From an uncultured Moraxella sp. (GTDB lineage Bacteria > Pseudomonadota > Gammaproteobacteria > Pseudomonadales > Moraxellaceae), in the NCBI GenBank assembly GCA_927911235.1, contig CAKMOY010000105.1, forward strand, positions 1-19,161: a DNA stretch of 19,161 nucleotides, in the 5' to 3' direction. The notes under the pieces were generated by a model. It saw nothing but the letters and a program-made list of their open reading frames with translations, ran no database searches and had not been told where the DNA came from. Position numbers and translations under genes: made by a program. Within the stretch, counting starts at the first letter, position 1, and each line of letters begins with the position of its first letter. Positions 1 to 7,753 of this stretch are shown here, one piece after another.

Positions 1-328
1 TATTCTCATTGCTTGCGTTGATGGCCTTAAAAGGCTTTCCTGAGGCGATACAGGCTGTCTTCCCTAATACGGAGGTGCAATTGTTGTGTGATTCATCAAA
101 TTCGCAATAGTCTGCGTTATGTGGCAAGTCGTGACCAAAAAGCCTTTTATGCGTGATTTAAAGCCTGTCTATAAGGCGGTAAACGAAATAAGCTTGCTAA
201 AATTACTGTATGTTGGTATGCTAAATGCGTCAGAGAAATGGACGATGCCAATTAATAATTGGGGTCAAACAATGATGCAGTTGTCTATCCATTTCCCTGG
301 TCGTTTAGATACTGTGATGAAACTATAA
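1..328 (+). pseudogene. IS256-family (Mutator-type) transposase remnant
   Basis: Reading across three frame changes, the first 180 bases encode a typical IS256-family catalytic segment: VDGLKGFPEAI (carrying a DDE aspartate), then VQLCVIHQIRNSLRYVAS, then DLKPVYKAVN. The sequence then jumps directly to a C-terminal tail (LLKLLYVGM, ASEKWTMPINNWG) and stops at 326-328. About 100 residues that normally lie between these parts, including the region with the catalytic glutamate, are absent. The frame changes fall near AAAA (about 29-32), TTGTTG (about 80-86) and TTTT (about 145-148). The internal deletion shows this copy is dead whatever the status of the frameshifts. The 5' part lies outside the window. 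Family assignment is from motif recognition and is fairly secure. Confidence 0.75.
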
Positions 329-345
329 TTTAACTGACACAGAGT

Positions 346-429
346 TTTGAACGCCCTCGCAAAACTCAAACCTTTACTCCTTATGAGTGGTTGGAGTTTT
401 ATTTTAAACAAAATGTAAATAACGCTTGA
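346..429 (+). pseudogene. Possible C-terminal tail of a second transposase
   Basis: Directly after the IS256 remnant one frame reads FERPRKTQTFTPYEWLEFYF and ends at TGA 427-429. The R-P-R-K-T...T-P-x-E pattern resembles the C-terminus of IS30-type transposases, where a similar motif follows the last catalytic residue. Only about 27 codons remain and no start is visible. Part of the sequence just upstream (about 337-357) could instead be the inverted-repeat end of the IS256 element, in which case the first residues are fortuitous. This is a suggestion only. Confidence 0.25.
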
Positions 430-458
430 GGTTCTTACAACTAACTATAGTCCTTACT

Positions 459-623
459 ATGCTAACAGTATCTGATTTATCTTATTTAATACATGAAGCT
501 CTGGAACACAATGGCTTTACAGTCATTAATCCATTTGATTATAAAGTTAAGCCACGTCGTAGATACCCTTCTTTTTCTTCACATTGTTATGCAAAATATA
601 GAAAAATTTTGGGGTTGAACTAG
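459..623 (+). CDS. Small hypothetical ORF, 3' end overwritten by an insertion sequence
   Basis: I do not recognise this product. From the ATG at 459 it encodes about 54 residues with a basic C-terminal half (KVKPRRRYPSF, then CYAKYRKIL). An in-frame TTG lies at 426. The last four codons fall inside the left inverted repeat of the IS1595 element starting at 611, so the present stop codon is supplied by the insertion. Joining the flanks across the element (removing one putative target duplicate) would give a slightly different end, roughly KYRKILNILNC and a stop. No clear ribosome-binding site is seen. It may be another fragment of mobile DNA or not a gene at all. Confidence 0.25.
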   Translation: MLTVSDLSYLIHEALEHNGFTVINPFDYKVKPRRRYPSFSSHCYAKYRKILGLN

Positions 624-650
624 ATTAGAATTAAATTTCACACCATTTTC

Positions 651-1306
651 TCAAAAACTTTTAAGCTGATTAGATGGTGTCCCATAATTAAATCTAAACC
701 TTGCGAAGCAGTGCTTCTCATCTTTGATAAATAAATGAAAGTTTTCTTTTTTAATACCGTTGTATCTTCTAAGAATACGTTTAGCTTGATTCCAGAAGTT
801 CTCAATACCATTGATGTGATTTAGCTTGTTGCTTTTATCTGCAAACTCTTTTGAATGATTAATTCTAAAGTGCTTAAAATCACTGACATCAAGAGCATTA
901 TAACTTCTATAGCTGTCAGTAAAAACAATGCTTTCAGGCTTTTACTTGTGATAATGGGCATTAACGTGGTTTGTTTGGTATCTTTGACAACGATGGTATA
1001 AACTCTACCATTACGTTTTAAAAGACCAAATACAGCAGTCTTTCCACCTGCACCACGACCACGTTTGACTTTACGAATACCGCCGAAATAGCTTTCATCT
1101 AATTCTATTTCACCGTCAAAGGTTTCATGAGCTTCAAGGATAAGATTGTATTCTATCACAAGTCTTATTTTATGGTAAAATAAGGCTGCTGTATTATGTT
1201 GAATTTGCAGTAAATCAGCTGCTGCTCGAGCAGTAACTTCTAGTACAAAACATTCAAGTGGTTTTTTCTGTACTTTTTTACTTAATCTACAATGTGTTAG
1301 CTTCAT
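651..1306 (-). pseudogene. IS1595-family transposase, frameshifted
   Basis: The protein starts MKLTHCRLSKKVQKK and contains the IS1595/IS1016 signature ELDESYFGG with R-G-R-G-A-G-G-K, the first part of the catalytic domain. The frame is lost near 944-954. In the next frame the rest continues as PESIVFTDSYRSYNALDV (second catalytic aspartate), then INHSKEFAD and HINGIENFWNQAKR (the family's conserved C-terminal H/E-N-F-W motif), ending at TGA 651-653. Restoring one A in a short A run on the coding strand gives about 218 residues, a normal length for the group. Near the C-terminus the coding strand carries a palindromic stretch (699-720) that is repeated at 7806-7827 and may be an insertion within the gene. 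Transposition needs the frame restored, unless the indel is a sequencing error. Confidence 0.8.
699..720 (-). repeat. 22-bp palindromic repeat, copy 1 (inside transposase gene)
   Basis: On the minus strand this reads TG, then AGAAGCACTGCTTCGCAAGG. The inner part GAAGCA-C-TGCTTC is a perfect 6-bp inverted repeat with a one-base centre. The identical 22 bases occur on the plus strand at 7806-7827. Confidence 0.8.
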
Positions 1307-1401
1307 ATTTTTAGTATAATATGATAGCTAATCTAGTACAGCCCCAAAATTTAAAATATTTTGAATTGTTGATGATTTAGAGTAAAATTAGATTTAAAAT
1401 T

Positions 1402-1492
1402 TGGCGGTAACAGAGAGATTCGAACTCTCGATACGCTATTAACGTATACACACTTTCCAGGCGTGCGCTTTCAACCACTCAGCCATGTTACC
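1402..1492 (-). tRNA. tRNA-Ser(GGA)
   Basis: The minus strand folds as a class II tRNA. The acceptor arms GGTAACA (1486-1492) and TGTTACC (1406-1412) pair perfectly, the discriminator is G (1405) and the 3' CCA is encoded (1402-1404). The anticodon loop reads CTGGAAA, giving anticodon GGA, which decodes UCC and UCU. A long variable arm and the T loop GTTCGAATC follow. The length is 91 nt including CCA. Confidence 0.95.
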
Positions 1493-1508
1493 AAAAGAAA
1501 ATTAACAA

Positions 1509-1514
1509 AGTATA
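1509..1514 (-). promoter_or_regulatory. Candidate -10 box for tRNA-Ser
   Basis: TATACT on the minus strand lies 16 nt upstream of the mature tRNA 5' end, a sensible place for transcription to begin a short leader. No good -35 box was found at the expected spacing, so support is modest. Confidence 0.35.
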
Positions 1515-1556
1515 GAATAGAAGCATATTTTACCGAAAAAATTCGCCATTGTCATG

Positions 1557-1562
1557 TATAAT
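1557..1562 (+). promoter_or_regulatory. Candidate -10 box upstream of the nuclease gene
   Basis: A perfect TATAAT lies 31 bp before the ATG at 1594. It falls between an upstream in-frame TTG (1549) and that ATG, which supports ATG 1594 as the start. No -35 box with standard spacing is apparent. Confidence 0.35.
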
Positions 1563-1593
1563 TAGCAAAATTATTCAATCAATTCACGCCGTC

Positions 1594-2502
1594 ATGTCAA
1601 AAACTTTTATTTATACAACATTTGTTTATTTTATTACGTTTGGCAGTATCAATCCAGCCGTTGCCGAAGACGATGTTTTTTTCCAAAAAAAACACACCCA
1701 TGACTGTGGCAATCAGTATTACGGACAAACCACCCCACAATATTTAAGCCAAAACAATTTTGACATTTATTATTTGTGTTTTGATGGATTTGCCGTCGGC
1801 TACACAGGCGTGGGTAAGGTTGCGTTATGGTCGGCAGAGCATTTGACAAAACAACGATTGGAGCAAGCCCAAACCCTTGAGCGAAAAGACAGTTTTCACG
1901 AAGAAAGCCAACTGCCAAACCGTGTTAAAGCAACGTTAAATGACTATAAAAAAATGCCTTATGACCGTGGACATCTCGCCCCAAATGGCGATATGGCAAC
2001 GCCTGAGCAACAATACGACAGCTTTAGCCTTGCCAATATCGTGCCACAAAACCCTAATCACAATCGCAGTCTTTGGCGAAGTCTTGAAACTCGCACTCGC
2101 TATTTGACCTTAAAATATGGCGATGTTTATGTGGTAACAGGGACGGCTTTTTTGGGCAAAAATATCAAAAAACTTAACAACAAAATCCTTGTACCGACCC
2201 ATTTGTACAAAGCGATTTATATCCCAAGTCTTAACCAAGCGGGCGTTTATTTTTCGCCAAATAATGACAGCGGTCTGGTAGAAGTGATTAGTTTGGACGA
2301 ATTGGCAATGCGTATCAGCGTTGATGTCATGCCAAGCGTTGACCCATCGGTGCAAAAAATCGCCATGCCCCTACCCACCGAAAATTTAGATGACACACCA
2401 AAAAGCAAACCCAAAAACCAAGACAATCACACATTTTGGGTATTTTTGATAAATCTTGCATTGGCATTATTAGAATGGTTAGCAAGTGTGCTAAAAAATT
2501 GA
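1594..2502 (+). CDS. DNA/RNA non-specific endonuclease (NUC family), exported
   Basis: This is a sugar-non-specific nuclease of the Serratia NucA/EndoG type that hydrolyses DNA and RNA using one metal ion. The 302-residue protein contains the active-site motif DRGHLAPNGDM (general-base histidine at about residue 127). A downstream N-P-N-H-N-R-S-L-W segment supplies the metal-binding asparagine region. Residues 1-24 form a signal peptide ending A-V-A, so the enzyme should leave the cytoplasm. The start at 1594 is preferred because the signal peptide begins there and a TATAAT lies between it and the upstream TTG. Unusually, residues about 278-298 form a hydrophobic stretch (FWVFLINLALALLEWLASVL), suggesting a C-terminal membrane anchor after a polar linker rich in K, P, N and D. 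Plausible roles are nutrient scavenging, clearing extracellular DNA, or defence. The gene appears monocistronic. Confidence 0.85.
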   Translation: MSKTFIYTTFVYFITFGSINPAVAEDDVFFQKKHTHDCGNQYYGQTTPQYLSQNNFDIYYLCFDGFAVGYTGVGKVALWSAEHLTKQRLEQAQTLERKDSFHEESQLPNRVKATLNDYKKMPYDRGHLAPNGDMATPEQQYDSFSLANIVPQNPNHNRSLWRSLETRTRYLTLKYGDVYVVTGTAFLGKNIKKLNNKILVPTHLYKAIYIPSLNQAGVYFSPNNDSGLVEVISLDELAMRISVDVMPSVDPSVQKIAMPLPTENLDDTPKSKPKNQDNHTFWVFLINLALALLEWLASVLKN

Positions 2503-2580
2503 CGCCACCCAAAAAGCATACAACTGTAAACGATAGGTAACATTTTTTACAAAATAACTGCTAAAAAACTAAAAAAACGC

Positions 2581-2608
2581 TTTACCTAGATTAAATTTTC
2601 GCTATAAT
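2581..2608 (+). promoter_or_regulatory. Sigma70-type promoter for the DUF2147 gene
   Basis: TTTACC (2581-2586, a 4 of 6 match to the -35 consensus) and a perfect TATAAT (2603-2608) are separated by 16 bp. They lie about 40 bp upstream of the start codon, and AAAGGAA (2637-2643) serves as ribosome-binding site. Confidence 0.6.
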
Positions 2609-2650
2609 AAAACTTCAATCCTTTCTTTTCACAACCAAAAGGAATTTGTG

Positions 2651-3019
2651 ATGAAACTATCTACCAAATCTATCATTTTTGCAGGTCTTTCTGCCCTAAG
2701 TATCTCTGCAATGGCAGCCGACCCAATCGTTGGCACATGGCAAACCTACGAAGACGGTCAAGCCAAAGCCCAAGTCAAAATCACCCAATCTGGCAATGCT
2801 TTCAATGGCACTATCGTGGCTGGTAACACCGAAAAAGCCAAACAATACGTTGGCAAAACCGCATTGATGAACTTGACTTCTCAAGGCGGTGGCAAATACA
2901 AAGGCAAAGCCAAAGACCCACGCTGGGGCTTTTCAGTGGGTGCAAACATCACTGTCAGTGGCAATACGCTAACCATTTCTACCCTAAAAGGTACACAGAA
3001 CTGGAAAAAATTAAAATAA
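2651..3019 (+). CDS. DUF2147 family exported protein
   Basis: The protein is small (122 residues) with a cleavable signal peptide (residues 1 to about 20, ending A-M-A before ADPIVGTW). The mature part follows the DUF2147 pattern: D-P-I-V-G-T-W at the N-terminus, a central G-K-Y-K-G-K-A-K-D-P segment and a C-terminal T-x-N-W-K-K ending, suggesting a small beta-barrel fold. Members are periplasmic or outer-membrane associated and their function is largely unknown. ATG 2651 is chosen over the adjacent GTG at 2648 because of its spacing from the AAGGA site. The gene has its own promoter and a strong terminator, so it is probably transcribed alone. Confidence 0.8.
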   Translation: MKLSTKSIIFAGLSALSISAMAADPIVGTWQTYEDGQAKAQVKITQSGNAFNGTIVAGNTEKAKQYVGKTALMNLTSQGGGKYKGKAKDPRWGFSVGANITVSGNTLTISTLKGTQNWKKLK

Positions 3020-3035
3020 TTTTTCCAAAATCCAT

Positions 3036-3066
3036 AAAAAACCTTAACAATGTTGTAAGGTTTTTT
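3036..3066. terminator. Bidirectional terminator between the DUF2147 gene and gph
   Basis: AAAAAACCTT (3036-3045) pairs with AAGGTTTTTT (3057-3066), with ACAA/TTGT extending the stem after a single bulge. A-rich and T-rich flanks on both sides allow termination of both convergent genes. Confidence 0.75.
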
Positions 3067-3085
3067 GTTTTGTCAGTTTTTAATC

Positions 3086-3752
3086 TTAGTTTAATAAATA
3101 TTGTGTCAAGTCTGCAAAACTATCAAAAGTCATATCAGGCTCAAAACTGCGAATATCTTCGCCATAATTATAACCATAAGACAACGCCAAAGTCGTCATG
3201 CCTGCGTTTTTGCCTGCTAACACATCATTTTTTGAATCGCCAATCATATAACTGTCCGCCACGTCAAAGCCTAAGGTCTGACAAGTTGTCAGCAGTGGCA
3301 ATGGGTCGGGTTTTTTGACAGGCAGACTGTCGCCACCCAAAATATGACTAAACAGCCCTTGCCAGCCCAAGGTTTGTACAATCGCAGGGACAAATTGTGC
3401 AGGTTTATTGGTAACAATGCTTAAGGTATAGCCCGCTTGTTTTAGGCGGTTTAAGCCGTCTGTTACGCCTTGATAAGGGATTGTTTTTTCACAAGTTTTT
3501 TGGGCATAATGATAAAAAAAAGCGTTGCAATGCGTTATCAAGTGTTATTTCATCCACGTCTGTGCTTTGGCTTGCGGTCAAAGCTCGTTGTATCAGCACT
3601 TTTGCACCATTGCCGACCCAGTTACGGATTTGATTTTCGTCAAAATTTTGGCGTTGCAAATCGCTTAAGGTCTGATTGACCGCAATGGCGATATCTGGCA
3701 CGCTGTCAATGAGCGTGCCGTCCAAATCAAAAATTAACAAGGCATTTTTCAT
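3086..3752 (-). CDS. gph: Phosphoglycolate phosphatase (HAD family), frameshifted as read
   Basis: Gph dephosphorylates 2-phosphoglycolate, for example that formed when damaged DNA ends are repaired. The N-terminus holds the HAD nucleophile motif D-L-D-G-T (residues 9-13). The second part has the motif II region (SIVTNKP) and the acidic motif GDSKND near the C-terminus. The two halves lie in different frames. The coding strand has eight Ts (forward A run 3514-3521), and seven would join ALQRFF to YHYAQKTCEK and give a normal 221-residue protein. The start at 3752 follows an AAAGGAT site. The gene is 67 bp downstream of phoU on the same strand and ends at a shared bidirectional terminator. A related HAD phosphatase is possible, but length and motifs favour Gph. 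Confidence 0.75.
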
Positions 3753-3819
3753 ACGTTTATCCTTTGTTTTAATCAAAACAACAGTTTAACAAAAAGCGTG
3801 TGAAATTGGCAATGTTTGT

Positions 3820-4538
3820 TTAGTTATTTGTGGTTTGTTGCTCGGCGATTTTTTGGGCGGATTTTTGGTAACGCACATCTTCGCCTGTGATACAGTAAAG
3901 TAGCTGTTCTGCCATGTTGCGAGCGTGGGCGGCGATACGTTCTTCTAGCGAGCGTAATACCCACATGATATCAATGATTTTGGCGACATTTCGGCTGTCT
4001 TCCATGACGTAAGTCAAAACGGCACGAGAAGCAGATTTGTACATATCGTCAATTTCTTGGTCTTGGGCTATCACTTTTTGGGCGGTGTCGGCATCAAATT
4101 TGGCAAAGGCATATAGCACGTCATTGAGCATATTTTGCACGTTTTTGCCGATTTGGTAGGCTTCTGAATAACCGATGGGGGCTTGCCCTGTTTTGGTGTC
4201 TTTGCGTGCCATTTTGGCGATTTTTTTGGTTTCATCGCCAATGCGTTCCACGTCCGCACGCATTTGCTAATCGCCATAATCAGGCGTAAATCGGTGGCGA
4301 CAGGTTGGCGTTTTACCAAAACTTTGACGACCATATCGTCCAATTCTTGTTCGGCAAGGTTGATATGACTGTCAGCGTCAATGACTTTGTTTGCCAAAGT
4401 GCCGTCTGTGTCCATCAAGGCTTGCAGAGCTTCGGTAACGTTGGCTTGAGCCATTTCACCCATGTTTAAAAATTGGTTCACCAAATTTTTTAAATCGTTG
4501 TCATAACTTTTTGACAAATGTTCACTAATAATATTCAT
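3820..4538 (-). CDS. phoU: Phosphate signalling protein PhoU, frameshifted as read
   Basis: PhoU is a cytoplasmic all-helical regulator that links the Pst phosphate transporter to the PhoR/PhoB two-component system. The N-terminal repeat (SEHLSKSYDNDLKNL, then M-G-E-M-A) and the C-terminal repeat with R-A-D-V-E-R-I-G-D-E and R-S-L-E-E-R-I-A-A-H-A-R-N form the two three-helix bundles. The frame breaks at 4263-4265: one more A on the coding strand would join RLIMAISK to MRADVERIG and restore 239 residues, the usual length. ATG 4538 is chosen over the adjacent 4541 because GGAG lies five bases upstream. No pst or phoBR genes are present in the window, so the gene is separated from its usual partners here. 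Confidence 0.85.
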
Positions 4539-4617
4539 CATCACTCCGTTTATCAATTGTTAAAAAAAATTCATGCTAAATTTTAACGAACAAATAAGAC
4601 AAAATGATGACAAAAGT

Positions 4618-5949
4618 TTAATCAGTTTTTAAAATGGCATTTAGGCGTTGTACAGTGTCATTATTAAGCTGTCCTGTGGCTTTTTGCAAGTCCACATAGG
4701 CGGTCAGATAATCAAAATACGCCGTTATCAACTGACGTTTGGCATTGTGATATTGACGCTGGGCGAGCAAGGTGTCCACCATAGACCGCACGCCCAAGTC
4801 GTAGCCTGTTTGGGTGGCGGTGGCGACTTTTTGATTGGCATTGACGGCGGTTTGTTGGGCGGTGATGGTCGCTTTTTGGGCGACTAGGTTTAGGTAGGCT
4901 TGGCTGGTTTGGGTCATCACGCTTTGGTTGGCAAAGCGTAATTGGCTGATTGCCGATTCGGTCTGATACGCCCCTTGTTGCAGTCCTTTGAGCGTGCGTC
5001 TGCCTGTGTAAAGCGGTAATTCAAGCTCCACGCCAATGCCATAATTTGTGCCGTTACTGGTTAATAACGCATTGTTATCCGTGTCTTGCCAGCCGACATC
5101 GGCAACAAGGTCAACTTTTGGGTATAAGTTGGATTTTAAATAATCTTGATTTTTGTGGGCAAGGGCGACTTGGGCTTGGGCTAATAACAAATCAAAATTT
5201 TGTTGTTGGGCGATGTTTAAATAATTTTCAAGACTTTTTTCGGCAACCAAATCCGCCTTAAAATCTGTTTTTAAAGGCAAAATTTCATCAATCACCTTGC
5301 CTGTCAAAAGCGACAACTGCTGTTTGGCGTTCAAAATCGCCACATCATTGTTGGCTAACAAGGCTTGCACGCTTTGTAATTGGGCGTAAGTTTCTTCGGT
5401 GTCCACACGTGCGACCACGCCTTGCTGTAAGCGAGCTTGCATCATGTCGTTTTGGGCTTTTAAAGCGGTGTATTCAGCGGTCAGACTTTCGGTCATCGCT
5501 TGGGCTTGTAGCACACCAAAATAAGCTTTGATAACTTGTTCTGCCAAGGTTTGCTGTTGCTGTAACAGTTGAATTTCGTTGATATCTTGGCTAATTTTGG
5601 TTTTTTCCAAAGTCGCCCATTTGTCCGCACGAAACAAGGCTTGACGTAGCCCTACCCCAATTTGACTGGTTTGGCTACCCATATCAGGAATGTTGTCATT
5701 TTCTGGGTAAAAATGGTTACGCTTTATGCCTGCTTGCAAGCCAATTTGTGGCAACAAATCCCCCTTTGCCAAATCTTCATTTACCGCATTGGCAAGGTAG
5801 TCATATTGTTGGCTTGCCCATCTGCCGTTGTAGCGTTGGGCAGATTGGTACAGTTGCCACAGGCTTTCTGCATATACAGATGTGCTTAAACCGATGGTTA
5901 AAAAAACACAACCCAATGATTTTGCAAGATTTTTTGATAAAAAATGCAT
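4618..5949 (-). CDS. tolC: TolC family outer membrane efflux/secretion channel
   Basis: TolC proteins form trimeric outer-membrane channels with a long periplasmic alpha-barrel, serving RND efflux pumps and type I secretion. From ATG 5949 the protein has 443 residues. The signal peptide ends V-Y-A before ESLWQLYQSA, the canonical mature start (family members begin with a similar L-x-x-x-Y-x-x-A segment). Two internal repeats follow. Features include L-L-P-Q-I-G-L near residue 60, G-x-G-L-R-Q-A-L-F-R-A-D-K, and in the second half Y-P-K-V-D-L with G-V-E-L-E-L-P-L-Y-T-G-R-R. The upstream extension to 6093 overlaps pgsA and is not credible. No strong ribosome-binding site is seen. A small hairpin over the pgsA stop lies just upstream, so tolC may have its own promoter inside pgsA. 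Confidence 0.85.
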   Translation of the reverse strand: MHFLSKNLAKSLGCVFLTIGLSTSVYAESLWQLYQSAQRYNGRWASQQYDYLANAVNEDLAKGDLLPQIGLQAGIKRNHFYPENDNIPDMGSQTSQIGVGLRQALFRADKWATLEKTKISQDINEIQLLQQQQTLAEQVIKAYFGVLQAQAMTESLTAEYTALKAQNDMMQARLQQGVVARVDTEETYAQLQSVQALLANNDVAILNAKQQLSLLTGKVIDEILPLKTDFKADLVAEKSLENYLNIAQQQNFDLLLAQAQVALAHKNQDYLKSNLYPKVDLVADVGWQDTDNNALLTSNGTNYGIGVELELPLYTGRRTLKGLQQGAYQTESAISQLRFANQSVMTQTSQAYLNLVAQKATITAQQTAVNANQKVATATQTGYDLGVRSMVDTLLAQRQYHNAKRQLITAYFDYLTAYVDLQKATGQLNNDTVQRLNAILKTD

Positions 5950-5963
5950 ATTATAAAAAGCCC

Positions 5964-5990
5964 AAAAAATTGACAGCCTTAGGGCTGTTT
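5964..5990 (-). terminator. Small hairpin with U tract overlapping the pgsA stop
   Basis: On the minus strand CAGCC (5983-5987) and GGCTG (5974-5978) flank the loop CTAA, which contains the pgsA TAA stop. A run of six Ts (5964-5969) follows. This could terminate or attenuate transcription between pgsA and tolC. The stem is short, so efficiency is uncertain. Confidence 0.45.
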
Positions 5991-6659
5991 TAGGTACGGC
6001 CACGCCGCTTTTAAATAAATCATCATCGACCACAAGGTCAAAATTACCGAAATTATCATCAAAATATAACCAAGTTTTTCCAACAATTGCCAATTTAACA
6101 ACAATACGGTAATGGCTATCATCTGAAAGGTGGTTTTAAGTTTGCCGACATATGATACCGCCACACTGGTGCGATTGCCAAGTTCTGCCATCCACTCACG
6201 CAGGGCAGACACTGCAATTTCACGAGAAATAATCACAATTGCCGAAATCGCCATGACAATATCAGGGTGCCATTGCACAAGGATAATCAAAGCGGCTGCC
6301 ACCATCAACTTATCCGCCACAGGGTCGAGAAACCGCCCAAATGCCGAACTTAAGTTTAATTTTCTGGCAAAATAACCGTCTAGCCAATCGGTTATCGCCG
6401 CCAACACAAACACCGCCGTCAATAAAAAATGCCGTAATAGACTGTCGCTAAAGTGATACATACCAATGTTGGCAATGGTATTATCGCTAATCGGTGGCTG
6501 ATTAATCCCCATCGCAGGCGGCCAGTACGCAATCGCCACAAATAACGGAATCATCACAATGCGTGCAATGGTAAGATTATTGGGCAGATTAAAAATACTC
6601 GTCTGAGCGGTGGCGACAGCTTGGCTAGCTGAATTTGGCTGTTTGTCGGTTTGGCTCAT
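5979..6659 (-). CDS. pgsA: CDP-diacylglycerol-glycerol-3-phosphate 3-phosphatidyltransferase
   Basis: PgsA is an inner-membrane enzyme that makes phosphatidylglycerol phosphate, the committed step to phosphatidylglycerol and cardiolipin. The protein (226 residues) contains the complete CDP-alcohol phosphatidyltransferase signature D-x2-D-G-x2-A-R-x8-G-x3-D-x3-D, starting at D-W-L-D-G. Hydrophobic helices follow the family pattern. The N-terminus is about 25 residues longer than the minimal enzyme and is rich in Q, S, T and A before FNLPNNLTIARI, the usual start of the conserved region. ATG 6659 has an AAGG site 9 bases upstream. The lipoprotein gene ends 35 bp upstream on the same strand, so the two could be co-transcribed. 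Confidence 0.92.
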   Translation of the reverse strand: MSQTDKQPNSASQAVATAQTSIFNLPNNLTIARIVMIPLFVAIAYWPPAMGINQPPISDNTIANIGMYHFSDSLLRHFLLTAVFVLAAITDWLDGYFARKLNLSSAFGRFLDPVADKLMVAAALIILVQWHPDIVMAISAIVIISREIAVSALREWMAELGNRTSVAVSYVGKLKTTFQMIAITVLLLNWQLLEKLGYILMIISVILTLWSMMIYLKAAWPYLKQP

Positions 6660-6694
6660 GGGTAGTTGCCTTGATTGTTCATGGTTGTTTTGTA

Positions 6695-7709
6695 TTATTC
6701 ATAATTATTAAAATATTCTTTAACTTCATAATACCGCTCGCCCAGCAGTCTTGCCACGCATTGCATTCTGACGGTTTCTTGATAAGCGGGTTCGGCATCT
6801 TGGGCTTCTTCGGTACAGGTGGCATCACGGTCAATCACCCATTGTTTTTGGTCATCGGTCAAAGACTCTTGGGCTTCGGCACTGGCAGAATTCCACAATT
6901 CATTAAATTCTTTGCGTTTAAAATCCACTTGGGCTTTGGCTTTTGCCTGTTCACGTTTGATTTTTGCCAATTCCGCTTGGCTGATGGCTTCTGTGTCTAT
7001 TTCTGGTTCTGCTTCGTCATCGGCAGTTGTCCCTGCAGGCCCGACTGCTGATGGTGTCTGCGGTACAGTTGGCATTGGTGCAGATGCAACGACCACTGAA
7101 GCCACCGTTGTCGTACTGGCGACTGCTGATGCGGTGTTTTCAATAGGTGACAAATCCCCTTGTTGGCTTGCATCCACGATGATTTTGGCAATAAATTCTT
7201 GTAGATTATTCACGTCCATCAGCTCAACGCTGACTTTGTCGGCGGTGTCTGTCGGCTGTGTGCTGTATTTTAACTGGTGCTGAACTTGTGTACCTAACAG
7301 CTCAATGTCTTGGCGAAAGGCAAAATCTTGAATCGGCAACTCGCCATTGGCTTTACGCACCTCTTCGGCACGTTCTAGCATGGATTTGTTTAAACCAACA
7401 ATCAGCTCACCTGTACAGATGTTTTTACTGCTATTGCCATCTTTTTCACCGTTGCCAATGTTATCCACACTCACTTTTAAATGGCTGACCGCCTGTTTTA
7501 TCAAGGCGATATCCACATTGTTATTGTTAAATTGCAAATAATTTTTGGTGGCGGATAAAATGTCTTTTTGTAATTGTTCTTCAATCAATTCTAAGGCGAC
7601 AGGGTCGTTACACGCCACCGTTTTTTGGGTCATGGCTTTGATTTTGTCGCACCCTGTCAAACCCAAAGCGGACACCAACGCCAAAGCGAATACAGATTTT
7701 TTTTAACAT
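6695..7709 (-). CDS. Lipoprotein with C-terminal DUF1311/LprI-like domain, frameshifted at the start
   Basis: The first in-frame codon of the long frame (7684, TTG) lies inside a lipoprotein signal peptide. Upstream is ATG 7707-7709 with an AAGGA site. Removing one T from the eight-T run at 7697-7704 joins it to give MLKKSVFALALVSALGLTGC, a perfect lipoprotein leader with the lipid-carrying cysteine at residue 20 (total about 337 residues). The middle is a low-complexity linker rich in A, T, V, P and acidic residues. The C-terminal 80 residues (ELWNSASAEAQ, then QKQWVIDRDATC, then M-Q-C-V-A-R) match the DUF1311/LprI pattern, which includes periplasmic lysozyme inhibitors. Inhibition of host lysozyme is therefore possible but unproven. 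The N-terminal domain is not recognised. Confidence 0.65.
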
Positions 7710-7753
7710 ACCATTTTCCTTAAAAGTGTATTTGAATTTATCTCATTCTCAAC

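Larger units (their letters stand above)
611..1345 (-). mobile_element. IS1595-family (IS1016-group) insertion sequence
   Basis: A 735-bp element is bounded by imperfect terminal inverted repeats. The left end starts GGGGTTGAACTAGATTAG at 611. The right end, read on the minus strand from 1345, starts GGGGCTGTACTAGATTAG, so 16 of 18 positions agree. The flanking 8-mers AAAATTTT (603-610) and AAAATTTA (1346-1353) agree at 7 of 8 positions, which fits the 8-bp target duplication known for this family. One minus-strand transposase gene fills the element. The insertion lies 56 bp from the tRNA-Ser gene and clips a small ORF. Confidence 0.8.

Noticed and set aside
1402..1492. tRNA gene as an attachment site for an integrated island
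   Set aside because: No integrase and no repeat of the tRNA 3' end was seen in the window. The neighbouring mobile DNA consists of transposon-type IS elements.
5950..6093. Extended TolC start at 6093
   Set aside because: It overlaps the pgsA coding region, and a clear signal peptide begins at 5949.
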